From Pomphorhynchus laevis (Eukaryota; Acanthocephala; Palaeacanthocephala; Echinorhynchida; Pomphorhynchidae), in the NCBI GenBank assembly GCA_012934845.2, contig WNNJ02003540.1, positions 1 through 64,000 on the forward strand: a DNA stretch of 64,000 nucleotides, in the 5' to 3' direction. The notes beneath the pieces were generated by a model. The model did not search any database. It had not been told where the DNA came from and saw nothing but the letters and a program-made list of their open reading frames with translations. Of this stretch, positions 12,479 through 23,359 are shown piece by piece. The first letter of the stretch is position 1. Each line of letters starts with the position of its first letter. Both the position numbers and the translations under genes were made by a program.

Positions 12479-14420
12479 TACGCCATTAGCTCAATTCGTG
12501 AAACGTATTGTCATTCCGAGGATTGTTGCGTCCTTGCCGTCGACGCTTCGAACGCATTCAACGCATTAAATCGCGCAGTATCACTCCATAATATTCAATA
12601 TGTTTGCCCATCGCTATCAAACACTTTGAATAATATTTACTCGAGGCCTACACAGCTCGTTCTTGGTGGGTCCAGCTTATTCTCATCCGAAGGATTCACT
12701 CAAGGCTATCCATTGGCAATGGTCGCTTTCTCAATGGCATCGCTGCCACTCATCGATATAATTGCCCATAAAGTACCTGGTATAAATCAAAAATAGTTCG
12801 CGGATGATGCGAATTTTGCTGGAAAACCTCAAGATCTAGTTCAGGTGTGGAATATTCTAAAGTGCATGGGACCAAAATTTGAATATTATGTAAATGCTTC
12901 AAAGACCAAAGTCTTAGTTCACAACGTAAATCAATACAATCTGTTTCCCGATGATATTACTTGCAAGTCCATAGATGGAATCACTGTTCTTGGAGTTCCT
13001 ATTGGGTCGGTCGATTTCGTTTCTTCTGCTACAAAAGTGAAGTTTGATCATTTGGGCTCGTTGTACTCGCGATTGGCAGAGGTTGCCTCAATTGACCCTC
13101 ATGCTGCTTACTCATGTCTAACAAAATCTCTACAGTTTAAGTTGACACATTATATGAGATCCGTGCTATGCAATGAAGTTTAAACAGAATCAGTAAGTAT
13201 TGCTTTAAGAGAGCGATTACTTCCCACACTTCTCGGACGCAATCTATCGGACGAAATGATTTCAATGGTAACACTTCCACTTAAGATGGGTGGCATGGGT
13301 ATCAGTGATCCGGGGATTACATGCGTCCTTGAGTTTAATTGCGCGAATATGCTTCTAAATACATATGAGTCGGGCTTACTTGGTGATTCGTTTTATCGTT
13401 ATCAAACTGAAGTGCTTCGGGGGATATCAGAAACTCGGAGTGTCTTTTTCAGAGATCTGAAACAACAAGCCAAAAACAGAATTGATCACTTAACCAATAA
13501 TTGCATCGAGCATGCGTCACATGCAGGGGCTTCGTCTTGGCTAAGTATCCTGCCCATTAAGTCTGAAGATTATCACTTGACTCGAAGGGAATTTACAGAT
13601 GCTGTAGCCTCGAGATATGGTTGGACACCAACAGATGTCAAACAGGACTGCATTTGCGGTGCCAAGATGGACATTCGTCATGCAATGTCGTGCAAACGAG
13701 GAGGCTTTCCCAGTATCAGACATAATATTGTAAGGGATATTATAGCTCATTCGCTTGCAGGATGCTCTTTTGGGGTTGAAGTCGAGCCACCGCTTTCCAT
13801 CGTTCCACCGAGTCTTAAATTCGAGGTTTCTACAACAACTCGTGACACCGCTGCCAGACTGGATATTGCTTGCACCGGCCTCAATGACAATCGTTTCGAG
13901 CGCACGTTTTTTGACGTGAGTATTTTCTCTATACATGCTCCATCGTATGTCGAAAAGAGTCCTGCAGCAGCATTTCGTTATCACGAGAACCGTAAAGATG
14001 CAAAATATTGTGAAAGAGTTGAAACGGTCGATCAGGGAAGATTAATACCCCTAATTTTCTCCTCTTCTGGTGGGATCGGTAACAAAGCAATTTCAACTAT
14101 CAAGACGATAGCATCCGCAACAACACGACGGTCCTCAGATTGCTATGCAGACATAATTGCTCGCTTGCATTCTAAAATATCAATTGCGATTGCTCGCTCA
14201 GCATCAGCAAGCCTGCGATTGCCGAGATCAACCAGCCACTCGCCGATATATATATATCAAGCCGACATCGGACGCTTGATTGGAGGTATAAGGTGGTCAT
14301 TAAGATGAAACTACAACAATTAAATTAAGGATTTGTACGTTTGAACTGAAGGCCCATTTGCGGGAACCAATTTTGTACAATTTAAATAAATGAATTATTA
14401 TTTATTATTTATTACAATTA
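12479..14420 (+). mobile_element. RLE-type LINE (copy 2, family A), nearly open frame from RT palm to endonuclease
   Basis: One reading frame runs 12479-14308 with only two in-frame stops (TAG near 12796 just before FADDA, TAA near 13181). RT motif A is VLAVDASNAFNALNRAVS, motif B EGFTQGYPLAM, motif C FADDANF. Then the thumb (ITVLGVPIGSVDF, QFKLTHYMRSVLC), the conserved PTLLGR / PLKMGGMGISDP block, SSWLSILP...EFTDAVASRYGW, the zinc knuckle CICGAKMDIRHAMSC (C-x-C-x7-H-x3-C), RHNIVRDIIAHSL, ARLDIACTG, FFDVSIFSIHAPSY, HENRKDAKYCERVE and GGIGNKAI. This fits a restriction-like endonuclease of the R2 group. The 5' end is truncated inside the RT. 3' UTR has CCCATTTGCGGGAA (14350) and a TTATT-rich tail to about 14450. 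Confidence 0.88.
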
Positions 14421-14462
14421 TTTATTATTTATTATTATTGTTGTTTAGATATAGGTTTTTCG

Positions 14463-16900
14463 AATGTGGGCATTCACGATGTCCATCTCGAGCTTTCTTC
14501 AGAATGGTCACTGAGGCGAAAACACAAGCCAGTCTCTTGCATAATTAAATGTATTGATGCACCCATTCAGCAGACTAAACCCACAGCTATCTTAAGCAGA
14601 CAGATTAAGCCATTTTTAATCGATTATAATCTAGTTTCAAGAGCTTTATTGCTCCTTCACGAAGGAAACCTTCCTAATAGTTTCTCTTGTGTTAGATCTA
14701 TGCTGCTATCTGCTTGCGTTAAAAAGGGTTGTCAAATTCCTAACCATGTTTCGGCTAAGCCACTGCATTTTAAAATGTTAAAGAATCATATTTTGCGATT
14801 GTCTCGGGAGTTGCGCTACGAGCCTTCAGTGCGTCCAAATTATGTAAGGCTTCGAAGAAAGTACTGTATATTAATAGAGAAATTTAGAGAAGGTGTCAAG
14901 CTTAATGAAGAAATAAAGCTTCTGGAAAAAGCTGAAAAGAAACCATGGAAGATCTCTGATAATAAGAATCACCTAAGTTCTCGCATTCCTCTCTTTAAGT
15001 GGTTTACACACTTTTCCACGTTACTCTACGATCTAGACTTTGTGGATTTGTCATCAATCTCAATATATTCATTTGTACCGTTAAACGTTGATCCACTAAA
15101 CAAGTTATTCTCGGTTAATGAGCTGTCAATAGCTCTTCGCAATATGGCTCCTCGTAAAGCTGAGGGATCCGATCTTCTTTGTGTCGAGCAAATTAAACAA
15201 TCTTTCTTCTGTCTTTCTCATTTTTGGACATACTTCTTTAATTGTCTTTTATTAGGTGCTCCATTTCCATGTGGTTGGAAATATGGTATTATCAAAGTAC
15301 TTTATAAAGGTAAAGGCGACCCAGAATCAGAAAACTCATATCGTGGAATTACACTTCTGAATCATTGCTATAAATTTTTAACACACGTTATTGCTTCCAG
15401 ATTAATTCAACATTGTCATGATTCTCTCCCAGAAGAGCAGTATGGTTTTCGACCTAATAGATCAACGACAGATGCAATAAACACTGTTAGACGATCTGTA
15501 ATAGACGCATTTCAACAACATCGATCTATTTATGTTATTTTTATTGATTTCCAAAAAGCTTTCGACTCAGTTGATAGAAAACTTCTCTTAGAAAAGTTAG
15601 CGTGTAGTGTAGGTTTAGGCGGTCCTATTCTTTATTTATTGAATTCTATTTTGCAACCAAACGTTCTTCGCATTTTTGACGGCATAAATTATTCGAATGA
15701 GTTTCTTGCCAATCGTGGTGTCCTTCAGGGCGACCCTCTAAATCCTTTGTTATTCAGTTTCTTCATTGCTGATCTTCCTAGCAGTCTAAGTCACAATCTT
15801 TTAGATATTTCATGTGTATTATATGCAGACGATCTTGCTATTATTTCCAAATCTATTTCTAATGCCCAAGTAGCTTTAAACTCGCTCTCAGCGTTCTGTT
15901 TTACTAATCGTATTCGAGTGAACCGTGAAAAGTCTAAGGTAATTAAGTTCCGAAGAGGAGGTCGACTAAGTCGATCGGACATTCTATGCTATCAAGACGC
16001 TCCGCTCGATTTTGAATCGAAGTATCTGTATCTTGGAATGTTAATCACAGCTAGATGGTCTTTTTATCAACATTTTGAACTTAAATGTGATAAAATTGTG
16101 AAGGCAACATCTGGACTGTCCGAACTAGGCAAATTATCTTTTGAGGCATGTTAGGATATTTTTATATAATGTTGCTTCCAAGACTACAATATGGACTAGC
16201 TTGTACCTGGGTAAACTTGACTTCAGAAAACTTTTACCAGTTAGATAAGTGCCTGTCAAGATTTATAAAAAGGTTGGTAGGCGTATCTCCAAAAACTTCA
16301 TCCACGGCTGTTCAAGTTCTAGCAAGGTTGCCTCCTTTATCAGTTTCATTGCAGAAAGAAATGAATCTTCCTTTGACTGATGGTTTTCTTAAAAATCTAA
16401 ATTTATTCGACGGCAAAGTACTTAAACTTGATCAGGATATTTATCAGACTCCTGCTTTTCTTCAAACAGCTTGGCGTAGCCCTCTCGCAAGTAAGCTCAC
16501 TTTAATCTAGAGAGCTTCGCTTGACGGATATCACCCCAGGTTCTGTAAAAAAGGTAGAATCATACATGAACGATCATCAACTTGTGTATGCTGTTTTTGT
16601 AACACAGCATGATCATCACTCTTACATGTATTTTCCTGTGCTCATTTGTCTTGTTTATCTTTAAAAACAATAGATACGCTGAAGTGGGGGTAGGCTTATA
16701 GGCTTATTTCGGCTGACGATGCGTACCTGTGTCACGTACAATCAATTCGAGCCAATCAATGAAATTTTAAGCAGCTCAAGAAATAAGAAGAAAGACAACT
16801 GTTCTGACTTTATATTTGTTATCTTATAATCTTTTTTATATGCCCAAGCCGAAAGGCGGAGTGGCTTTTATAAATCACTACATTATTATTTATTATTTAT
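14463..16900 (+). mobile_element. LINE with reverse transcriptase ORF and C-terminal Cys cluster
   Basis: A 562-codon frame (to 16154) encodes fingers, palm and thumb: WKYGIIKVLYKGKGDPE, SYRGITLLNHCYKFL, QYGFRPNRSTTDAIN, motif A VIFIDFQKAFDSVDR, motif B NRGVLQGDPLNPLLFSFFI and motif C VLYADDLAIIS. No ATG is visible at its start and no endonuclease precedes it, so it is 5'-truncated. A frameshift near 16150 moves the reading to 16148-16510 (LLPRLQYGLACTWVN...FIKRLVGVS), and a further decayed stretch shows YHPRFCKKGRII...CVCCFC...HVFSC, a terminal Cys/His cluster. The 3' UTR ends near gccgaaaggcggagtggc and an attatt tail. Not assignable by eye beyond an L1/RTE-like RT. Confidence 0.85.
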
Positions 16901-17289
16901 GGTTTTGTTTTATGCAAAGCTGCCTCGAATTGTATAAGAGGCACACGATCGTCGAGCCGGGCTGCTGTTAAGATTGTCACATTCGTTAACTGTTGAAATC
17001 ATGAATCGCTTATATGTTTAAACAATTTTTCTCTTATTCTTTTTCAAAAAATTACATTTTTCTTTAAAAAAAATTATTACAAGACTTTGACACATAAAGA
17101 GTCATTTTGTCTGATCACAATATTAAGAAAAGGAAAAAAGAAAGAAAAAAGTAGTTCAGCAATAATAAAATAATATATTTCAATTTCATTCATAAAAAAT
17201 TTATTTATTAAAATAATTATTTTAAAAATAGATATCGTTGTTGGGCGGTAATAGGGCGATTGTTTGAGTAGAAGTACAATCCGCTCAAT
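16901..17289. other. Gene-free interval
   Basis: AT-rich sequence between two LINE fragments; nothing recognised. Confidence 0.4.
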
Positions 17290-18290
17290 ATAAACGCATT
17301 GAGCACAATTACACATCTACCCAAACCTACATTTTATTGTCTCGCCCGCTCAAACATACGTAGCCCTTTTCTAACTAATTTGAAACACCTAGCCATATCT
17401 GACCTAGGATGCAAACGTGATTCGAAGACGGATCCTAGAATGTGCACCCGACGCTTTCGATTCCCTGGAAGAGAATCGAAGAGACGAGTGTGCTTTCCAG
17501 GACGCCGAAATCTGTAATTGCTCTTCGTTGGGTTTAAAGACAAGCCAAACTTTGCTAAGCAATGAGCAACAATGCCCGTTACAGACTTCATTCGCCCTTC
17601 AAACCTTGCAAGAACTCACCGTCGTGAGTTCTTGTACGGATGCAAGAACTCACCTTGTTCTCCAGAACTCACCCTCGTCACTATCATATAAATGATAGGA
17701 GATAGAGGTGATCCCTGGGGAAGTCCTTTGTTGAGATGATAGTACTTACCCCCGTCATCATCCAAGTAGAAAGTTCTTGCTTTTAATATACCCAGGACAC
17801 GATGCAACAAATTACTCGGTATACCATCACTGGTTAACGTTATAACTATTGCATCATACCTTAAGTTGTTGAAGGACGCCGACACATCCAGCGAATAGAG
17901 GACTGCAGGTCGTCTATCGCTGATGAGAAACTCTGCATGGAGCTTACTGCCTTAACAGTTCCCCTTCCTCTACGAAATCCGTGAATTGGTCTCCCAACAT
18001 ATCACGATCTTCGTAGACTCGGGAAAGGTTCCTCGCAAGAGCTCTCTCATACACCATAACAATATTATTAGATATTGTTATGAGTCTTGTGTCTTTAGCA
18101 TTCGACACCCATCTTCCCTTCGCAAGGAACACCACTTTTCCGACCGCAATATCACACCAAGATGCTAAAGGTACCCCTAACATCTTGGCAGCAATATCCG
18201 TCCGAAACCCAATCGACGATCAATTTGGTCGCAACAGCACATGCCGAATACCCGTTAGGCGAAGTCTTTATCACTATATGCAATAACAAT
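17290..18290 (-). mobile_element. LINE RT fragment, other family
   Basis: Minus-strand pieces in order: VGKVVFLAKGRWVSNAKDTR..ITISNNIVMVYERALARNL (18183-17944, fingers), SASFNNLRYDAIVITLTSDG and YYHLNKGLPQGSPLSPIIY (17885-17616, motifs A and B), then HCLAKFGLSLNPTKS and a thumb-like LGSVFE...KLVRKGLRMFERARQ (17591-17334). The YADD box is lost in the gap near 17600-17640, where the word aagaactcacc is repeated three times. Multiple frame breaks; different RT family from its neighbours. Confidence 0.7.
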
Positions 18291-18600
18291 ATTACGAATA
18301 TATATAATCATTTGACGAGGAACCTTTTTTATCGTAAATTCAATTCATAAAAATACCGAAACAAACAGACTTTATAAAATTGAATTTTATTTATTTTTAG
18401 ATATAAGAATTAAATATTTAGATATTTAAATATTTTTTACAATGAAAGTACCTTAAAACTACTGAAACTATGTGTTATTGATACGACATTATTTTTTTTG
18501 CTAATTTTAAAGCGAGTTTGATGATTTTTTTCTTTTTCTTATAATGTAGAATTATATATCAACATAATATTATTAAAAAATTAATTAAACTATTTAGGGA
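18291..18600. other. AT-rich gene-free interval
   Basis: Nothing recognised. Confidence 0.4.
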
Positions 18601-18835
18601 ACACTTTTATGGACTTTCAATATAGAATATAGTTTGTATTTGAATAAGATACATCAGATATTCAAATTTAATCAGATGATATACGTCATTAGCTTGTATT
18701 TGACCCGCTGCTAAGTTGGGTCTATGAATAGAAGCCGAAACCAGATAATATAGCAGTTTCTCCTGATAATCTTTAATCTTTATTCAAATACAACGGATAT
18801 TATTTATTAGTCAATTCATCGAAAAAATGATTTTT
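18601..18835 (+). repeat. Decayed PLE terminal block
   Basis: Aligns by eye with the block at 48089-48280: tttgtatttgaataagat, atacgtcattagcttgtattt, gctgctaagttggg, gccgaaaccagataatatagcag, tcctgataat, then tacaacg.atattatttattagtcaattcat. The hammerhead-like core is mutated (CTGATAA). No PLE coding sequence adjoins it. Confidence 0.6.
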
Positions 18836-18874
18836 ATTTTAAATTTTAATACATTCAATCATATTATTATAATA

Positions 18875-19149
18875 CACCTAGCAGTCATCGTCAGAAGGGT
18901 GCGTTTTTATGACATATGTGTATCTGTTGATTACAATTGCACTGAATTTCTCCAAGATTCTAAAGAGATACGTTTTTATAAATTGGTTGCGAAAATTCGC
19001 TTAACACTTCGATGCAATTGCCAAAGCTGACTACAATTGATTTTAAATCCACATTTGCTGCTAAAAGCAGGAATATGATCACCAACATCATTAGTTTAAT
19101 GCATTACTTCAAGACGCTCCTAACCATTCACCAGTATCGTCAATCTGAT
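18875..19149 (+). repeat. Arm 1 of a near-perfect 275-bp inverted repeat
   Basis: Starts cacctagcagtcatcgtc and ends ccagtatcgtcaatctgat. Its reverse complement is found at 19660-19934 with one difference seen (A at 19069 against G at 19740). A 57-codon stop-free stretch within the arm (about 19010-19149) has no recognised similarity. Confidence 0.93.
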
Positions 19150-19210
19150 TATATAAATCATAATATAAAATACGTGGGATCAGTTAGCTAACTGATCTGA
19201 CCATAAAGCT

Positions 19211-19283
19211 TGTGCCCGCCCAGGCTCGAACTGGGGACCTTGTGCGTGTTAGGCACACGTGATAACCACTACACCACGGGCAC
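19211..19283 (-). tRNA. tRNA-Val (anticodon AAC)
   Basis: Minus strand 19283-19211 folds as a standard cloverleaf. The acceptor stem GTGCCCG pairs perfectly with CGGGCAC; the D arm is GGTGTAGTGGTTATCAC (A box); the anticodon stem TGTGC/GCACA encloses CTAACAC with anticodon AAC; the T arm CCCAG TTCGAGC CTGGG gives the B box; discriminator A. No intron. It sits in the loop between the arms of the 275-bp inverted repeat. A run of T downstream for pol III termination is not obvious, so a pseudogene cannot be excluded although the fold is intact. Confidence 0.93.
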
Positions 19284-19319
19284 GTCGCATTACAAATATT
19301 AAATTTTAATAATCATTGT

Positions 19320-19575
19320 CACATCGCGCGTTTATTTTGTTGGAATATGTTGCATGAGGAAGTCGCCGCCGCTTCTTCAATGAAGATTTTCAAGCGACTG
19401 TGTCTAGCATGGATGAAGAATCGACACTTGCACTTCCACGGATATCTTGAATCCTGCTAGTTCAAATGATCTTGATGAGTACAATTGAGTGATTACCCTA
19501 TATTAATTTGTAAACTTTATGCTTCTTTGATTAGACAAAACAGCTTCTAAGCTAACGCCTTGTATGTAATAATAA
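19320..19575 (+). mobile_element. CR1-like LINE 3' end
   Basis: Encodes CCMRKSP in one frame and, in the matching frame, EEVAAASSMKIFKRLCLAWMK followed by NRHLHFHGYLESC, then a 3' UTR ending gctaacgccttgtatgtaataataataatt. Close match to 11603-11935. It lies inside the loop of the inverted repeat. Confidence 0.7.
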
Positions 19576-19659
19576 TAATTAAAATTTCTTAGTATTTATT
19601 TACAACTAATGTCTTTACATCCATCACAAAAAGCAGTCAAAACGCATTCAAACCACTTC

Positions 19660-19934
19660 ATCAGATTGACGATACTGGTGAATGGTTAGGAGCGTCTTGA
19701 AGTAATGCATTAAACTAATGATGTTGGTGATCATATTCCGGCTTTTAGCAGCAAATGTGGATTTAAAATCAATTGTAGTCAGCTTTGGCAATTGCATCGA
19801 AGTGTTAAGCGAATTTTCGCAACCAATTTATAAAAACGTATCTCTTTAGAATCTTGGAGAAATTCAGTGCAATTGTAATCAACAGATACACATATGTCAT
19901 AAAAACGCACCCTTCTGACGATGACTGCTAGGTG
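19660..19934 (-). repeat. Arm 2 of the 275-bp inverted repeat
   Basis: Reverse complement of 18875-19149 with a single mismatch. Outer flanks differ immediately beyond cacctagcag, and inner flanks differ beyond caatctgat, so both arms have sharp edges. Confidence 0.93.
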
Positions 19935-19959
19935 GTAAAGAATGTCTCGGATTGATATA

Positions 19960-22080
19960 TTATACTGATGGAGCTATTGATCGAAGATCAGATTATTATT
20001 ATTTCGACATACGAGCAAAGCTCATAGTTGCACTATTAAAAAAGAAAAAGTAAAGAAAAATAGAAAGACTCAAACAAAAGTCAAAAAAGTTCATGTTCGA
20101 ATGCTGAAACCGATCTTGAGTTGACAATTTCTTCACTTAATCGGTTCCATTTACCTACGATTCGGTGTCCAAATTGTACAGTTTTAGAGCGTATAACTCG
20201 GCGATGGGCTAAAGTAAAATTGTGTCCACGCAAAGCCCGACTTTTCCGAACAGTCATCAATTCTCTTAAGACGTGATTTCCCTTGTGTAAAGCTTCCCAT
20301 GTTGAACACATATCTCGCCGAAACCGAAGGTTGCTTATAGAAACCATACCAAGTTTTTTAGCCTTTCATTATAAGGTAAGGCTTTAACTAAATTTATGAG
20401 CTTTGTTGCCCGCCGCAGCACATTTTCAATTCTACTTTTCTCGTATACTGTTCTTGGGAACGAACATTGTGATGCATAGGTAAGATGACTGATCACAAAT
20501 GCGTTGGCGAGTGCTCTAAATGAAACTGGACTCAACACACTAAAATTTCTTCGAATCTTCCCAACCATTCGATTTGCTTTTGAGCAAGCCAACTCAGTAT
20601 TCCAACTAGTCAAAAAAATCATTCGCAACTACTATTCCAAGGTCGCTAAGACGAGTTACTACTTTAATGTTCTGATCCTCAAGATGATAAGTTGGATACA
20701 CACTATGACTGCGTGATTGTAAATGCATACAAGCACACTTCGATATATTCAGTGACAGACCATTCATATAAGCCCAGTTGGAAATGCTGTCGATATCCGA
20801 TTGAACTAGCACCGTGTCCGAATCTGACCGAATAGCCTGCCAAATTTTTAGGTCGTCTGCATATAAGAGAGAGTGTGAGTTCAAAATGGAAGGAAGGTCA
20901 TTAATGAAAATACAGAATAACAATGGGCCGAGGACCGAACCCTGCGGAACTCCAACATTGACCGGATAAGAATCATAAAGAGAACCATTTACGACAACCT
21001 GATAGAATCTGTTAGATAAAAATTCTTTTATGCAGCGAATAATAAGTGGATCAATGTTTAGAGCACGCATTTTTGGAATCAAGATGTCATGTGGAACCAT
21101 ATCAAACGCTTTTGAAAAATCAAAAAATACTATATCAGCATCATAGCCCTTATCAACTAACGAACTCCAGCTATTATGGGCAATCAAGAGATTAGTGATT
21201 GTTGAGCGATCCCTTCGAAATCCATGTTGATTGTTACACAATAATTTGTTGGATTCTAGATAATCGCTTAGAATGCGGTATATTATCCTTTCCAAAACTC
21301 GACAGAATACACGTGTTAGACTTATCGCTCGATAATTTTCAACTAAAGATGGATCACCTTTCTTCAAAACGGGCCTTATCAACGAAAGTTTCCAATTCAT
21401 CGAGACACAACCGAAGTACAAGTAGGCGACACAAATCCAATATAGTGGTATTACGATAACATCAGCGATATTCTTGAGAAATACCGGTGGTAAACGATCA
21501 GGACAAATAGAACCTGACGATTTAAGCCGCTTGAGCTCTATCACTACATCATTAACAGAAAACATCTGAAGAATGTTTATATTCGATGGACAGTACGAGG
21601 CATCGGTGACAGAGGGGGATTTACGAACTCCTATGCAAAAATGTTGAGCGAAAGCATTCGCTATGTCATCATATTTAATCAATGTGCAACCATCAGTATC
21701 AACAAGTGAACCAATGTGTTTATTTTTATTGTTGAAATTAGCATAATTGAAAACGGATTTAGGATTATGAATTGACATTTGAGCAATTTTCTCTTCAAAT
21801 TGACATTGTTTGAAGCGTTTAAGAAATGTGAAGCGATTTCTAGCCTCTCTATACCTACAGTAATCAATACTATTATTAGAAAACAACTGGAATTTCATTT
21901 TTTTAATTTTAAAGCATTCGTTAGCTCTGTCAAACCAAGGTTTATGGTGTATACGATTTGCAACGGTTTGACGGGGCGAAAATCGTATGAGTAATTCCTG
22001 AAGGGTGGCTTCTAACTGATAGCATGCCTTATCAACACCAACATAAAACGGACTGAGCCATGAAATACACACGCTTAAAC
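19960..22080 (-). mobile_element. CR1-like LINE, 5'-truncated, RT largely open
   Basis: A 480-residue open stretch (to 20606) has the post-endonuclease linker (KPWFDRANECFK), fingers (SGSICPDRLPPVFLKNIAD, NYRAISLTRVFCRVLERI, NNQHGFRRDRSTITNLL), motif A VFFDFSKAFDMVPHDIL, motif B VGVPQGSVLGPLLFCIFINDL and motif C LLYADDLKIW. The tail continues in a second frame (20628-20335: LTYASQCSFPRTVYEKSRIENVLRRATKL) and returns to the first (20347-20081: ..FRRDMCSTWEAL...GKWNRLSEEIV). Two compensating frameshifts are therefore present. 3' end: agctttgctcgtatgtcgaaataataataat. The endonuclease is missing; the 5' edge falls in a perfect palindrome. Confidence 0.9.
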
Positions 22081-22105
22081 ATTGTTTAAGCGTGTGTATT
22101 TCATG
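22059..22105. repeat. Perfect palindrome, 22-bp arms, 3-nt loop
   Basis: catgaaatacacacgctta.. on the left and its exact reverse complement on the right, with loop att. It coincides with the 5' edge of the CR1-like LINE. Confidence 0.97.
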
Positions 22106-22194
22106 CTAAGGTGCCTGTGGATGCTTATTGAAGTCACGGTACTGATAAGCTCCGTTAGAGCGAAACCCATCTAGCGTTGTGGTAGTTTATCGTC

Positions 22195-22790
22195 ACACAT
22201 GGGATGATTGGGTATACTATCGACATTACGTGGCAAATGCGTGCCGGCGCACGCTTAGATGACCACAACGACAAAAAATCTAAATCATGTTTCGTAGAAG
22301 TGGTACGGAGGTGGCATTTGAATACAATAAAGGAGGAAGCGCGGCGGACGTCAAATGGGAGCTGATTCCAAGCGAGTGGGGCAGCGACAAGGAAAGATCG
22401 GCGATCGTAGTAGTTAGAGTAATTCGGAACATGGAATAAGAGGAAATGACGGGAATGCAGCGATAGAGAGGTGGGGCGTGCGTCGTTTAAAGGAGGGGGG
22501 TTAATTAACGATGGGGAGCTGACAGCGATGAGACGAAAAGTTACGAGGCGGATTTGTATGCGGAAGTGGATGTTAAGCCAGGAGAGTTGAGCAAGATATG
22601 TGGATGTCGGGTCAAATCGACGAAGACGTATGAGCACCCGAACAGCGGAGTTGATGATGCGTTGTAGGGATAGGATGATGAATTTTGGAAAATTGGCGAA
22701 AAGGCTGAGTCAGTAATCGATTTTAGGGAAAAGAAGCGATGCAAGAAGATACATACAGGAACAGAAGTAGATAAGGGGGCTGATATGCCC
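22195..22790 (-). mobile_element. L2-like LINE, 3' coding tail
   Basis: Minus strand encodes LIRLRRFDPTSTYLAQLSWLN.HFRI and LVTFRLIAVSSPSLINPP, then SRHFLLFHVPNYSNYYDRRSFLVAAPLAWNQLPFDVR, with a frame change from an upstream piece (HRFFSLKSITDSAFSPI). The 3' end is GCACGCATTTGCCACGTAA (22205-22240). The upstream edge, ctacttctgttcctgtatgt, is also the upstream edge of the copy at 28203 and follows TA-rich sequence in both. Confidence 0.7.
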
Positions 22791-23013
22791 CTTATATATA
22801 CTGATAGTAGTTCAATATATATAATTGTATATATATTATATATAATATATTATATATAACAATTATCTAATTAACTATTAAGCAACGACAGCAAGTAAAA
22901 TTCCTTCTGAATAAGATTAGGATGATCCGGGACGCACATGGTTAGTTTAAAGAGGCTAAGCCCATGCTACCACGTTAGCAAATTCTCGGAAATGCCTTTT
23001 TAATATATCACAA

Positions 23014-23061
23014 GGCAGCCGAAACGACTGATGGTAGTTCACCCTACTGATGAGTGCTGCC
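23014..23061 (+). ncRNA. Hammerhead-like core motif (family 2)
   Basis: ggcagc-c-GAAA-c at 23014-23025 and CTGATGA-g-t-gctgcc at 23047-23061. The flanking words pair (GGCAGC/GCTGCC) as stem II, leaving GAAA and CTGATGA in hammerhead positions but in the order GAAA first. Between them ACGAC...GTAGT can form stem III with one mismatch. The stem I space is only about 7 nt, too short for a standard fold, so activity is doubtful. A similar block lies at 54690-54735. Confidence 0.3.
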
Positions 23062-23196
23062 GGCTACCTTTAGCTCGACTAGGTAGTGATAATGAAGTGT
23101 GCTCTAATTGTAATCGAACTCCGGTTTCTGACAACAACTACAATTATGAAACTGAAACTTATTAGTTCCCGGAGCACAGTTAACACAATCGCATTT

Positions 23197-23199
<3 letters not shown>

Positions 23200-23275
<76 letters not shown>
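23200..23275. repeat. (TA)n microsatellite
   Basis: About 38 uninterrupted TA units at the 3' end of the CR1-like element, directly after its 3' hairpin (agccttttggct..ttggtatgtattgg). CR1-group elements commonly end in short tandem repeats. Confidence 0.95.
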
Positions 23276-23279
<4 letters not shown>

Positions 23280-23359
23280 CCAATACATACCAAAGCCAAA
23301 AGGCTATTCAGGCAGAGTCCAAAAAAAATAAAACAAAAGCAAATGGTCAGTCAACGTAG

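Noticed and set aside
13541-13984. Minus-strand open stretch opposite the RLE LINE
   Set aside because: Shadow of the plus-strand endonuclease frame, which carries clear conserved motifs.
23079-23331. Open frames of repeated Ile-Tyr on both strands
   Set aside because: Translation of the (TA)n microsatellite, not a gene.
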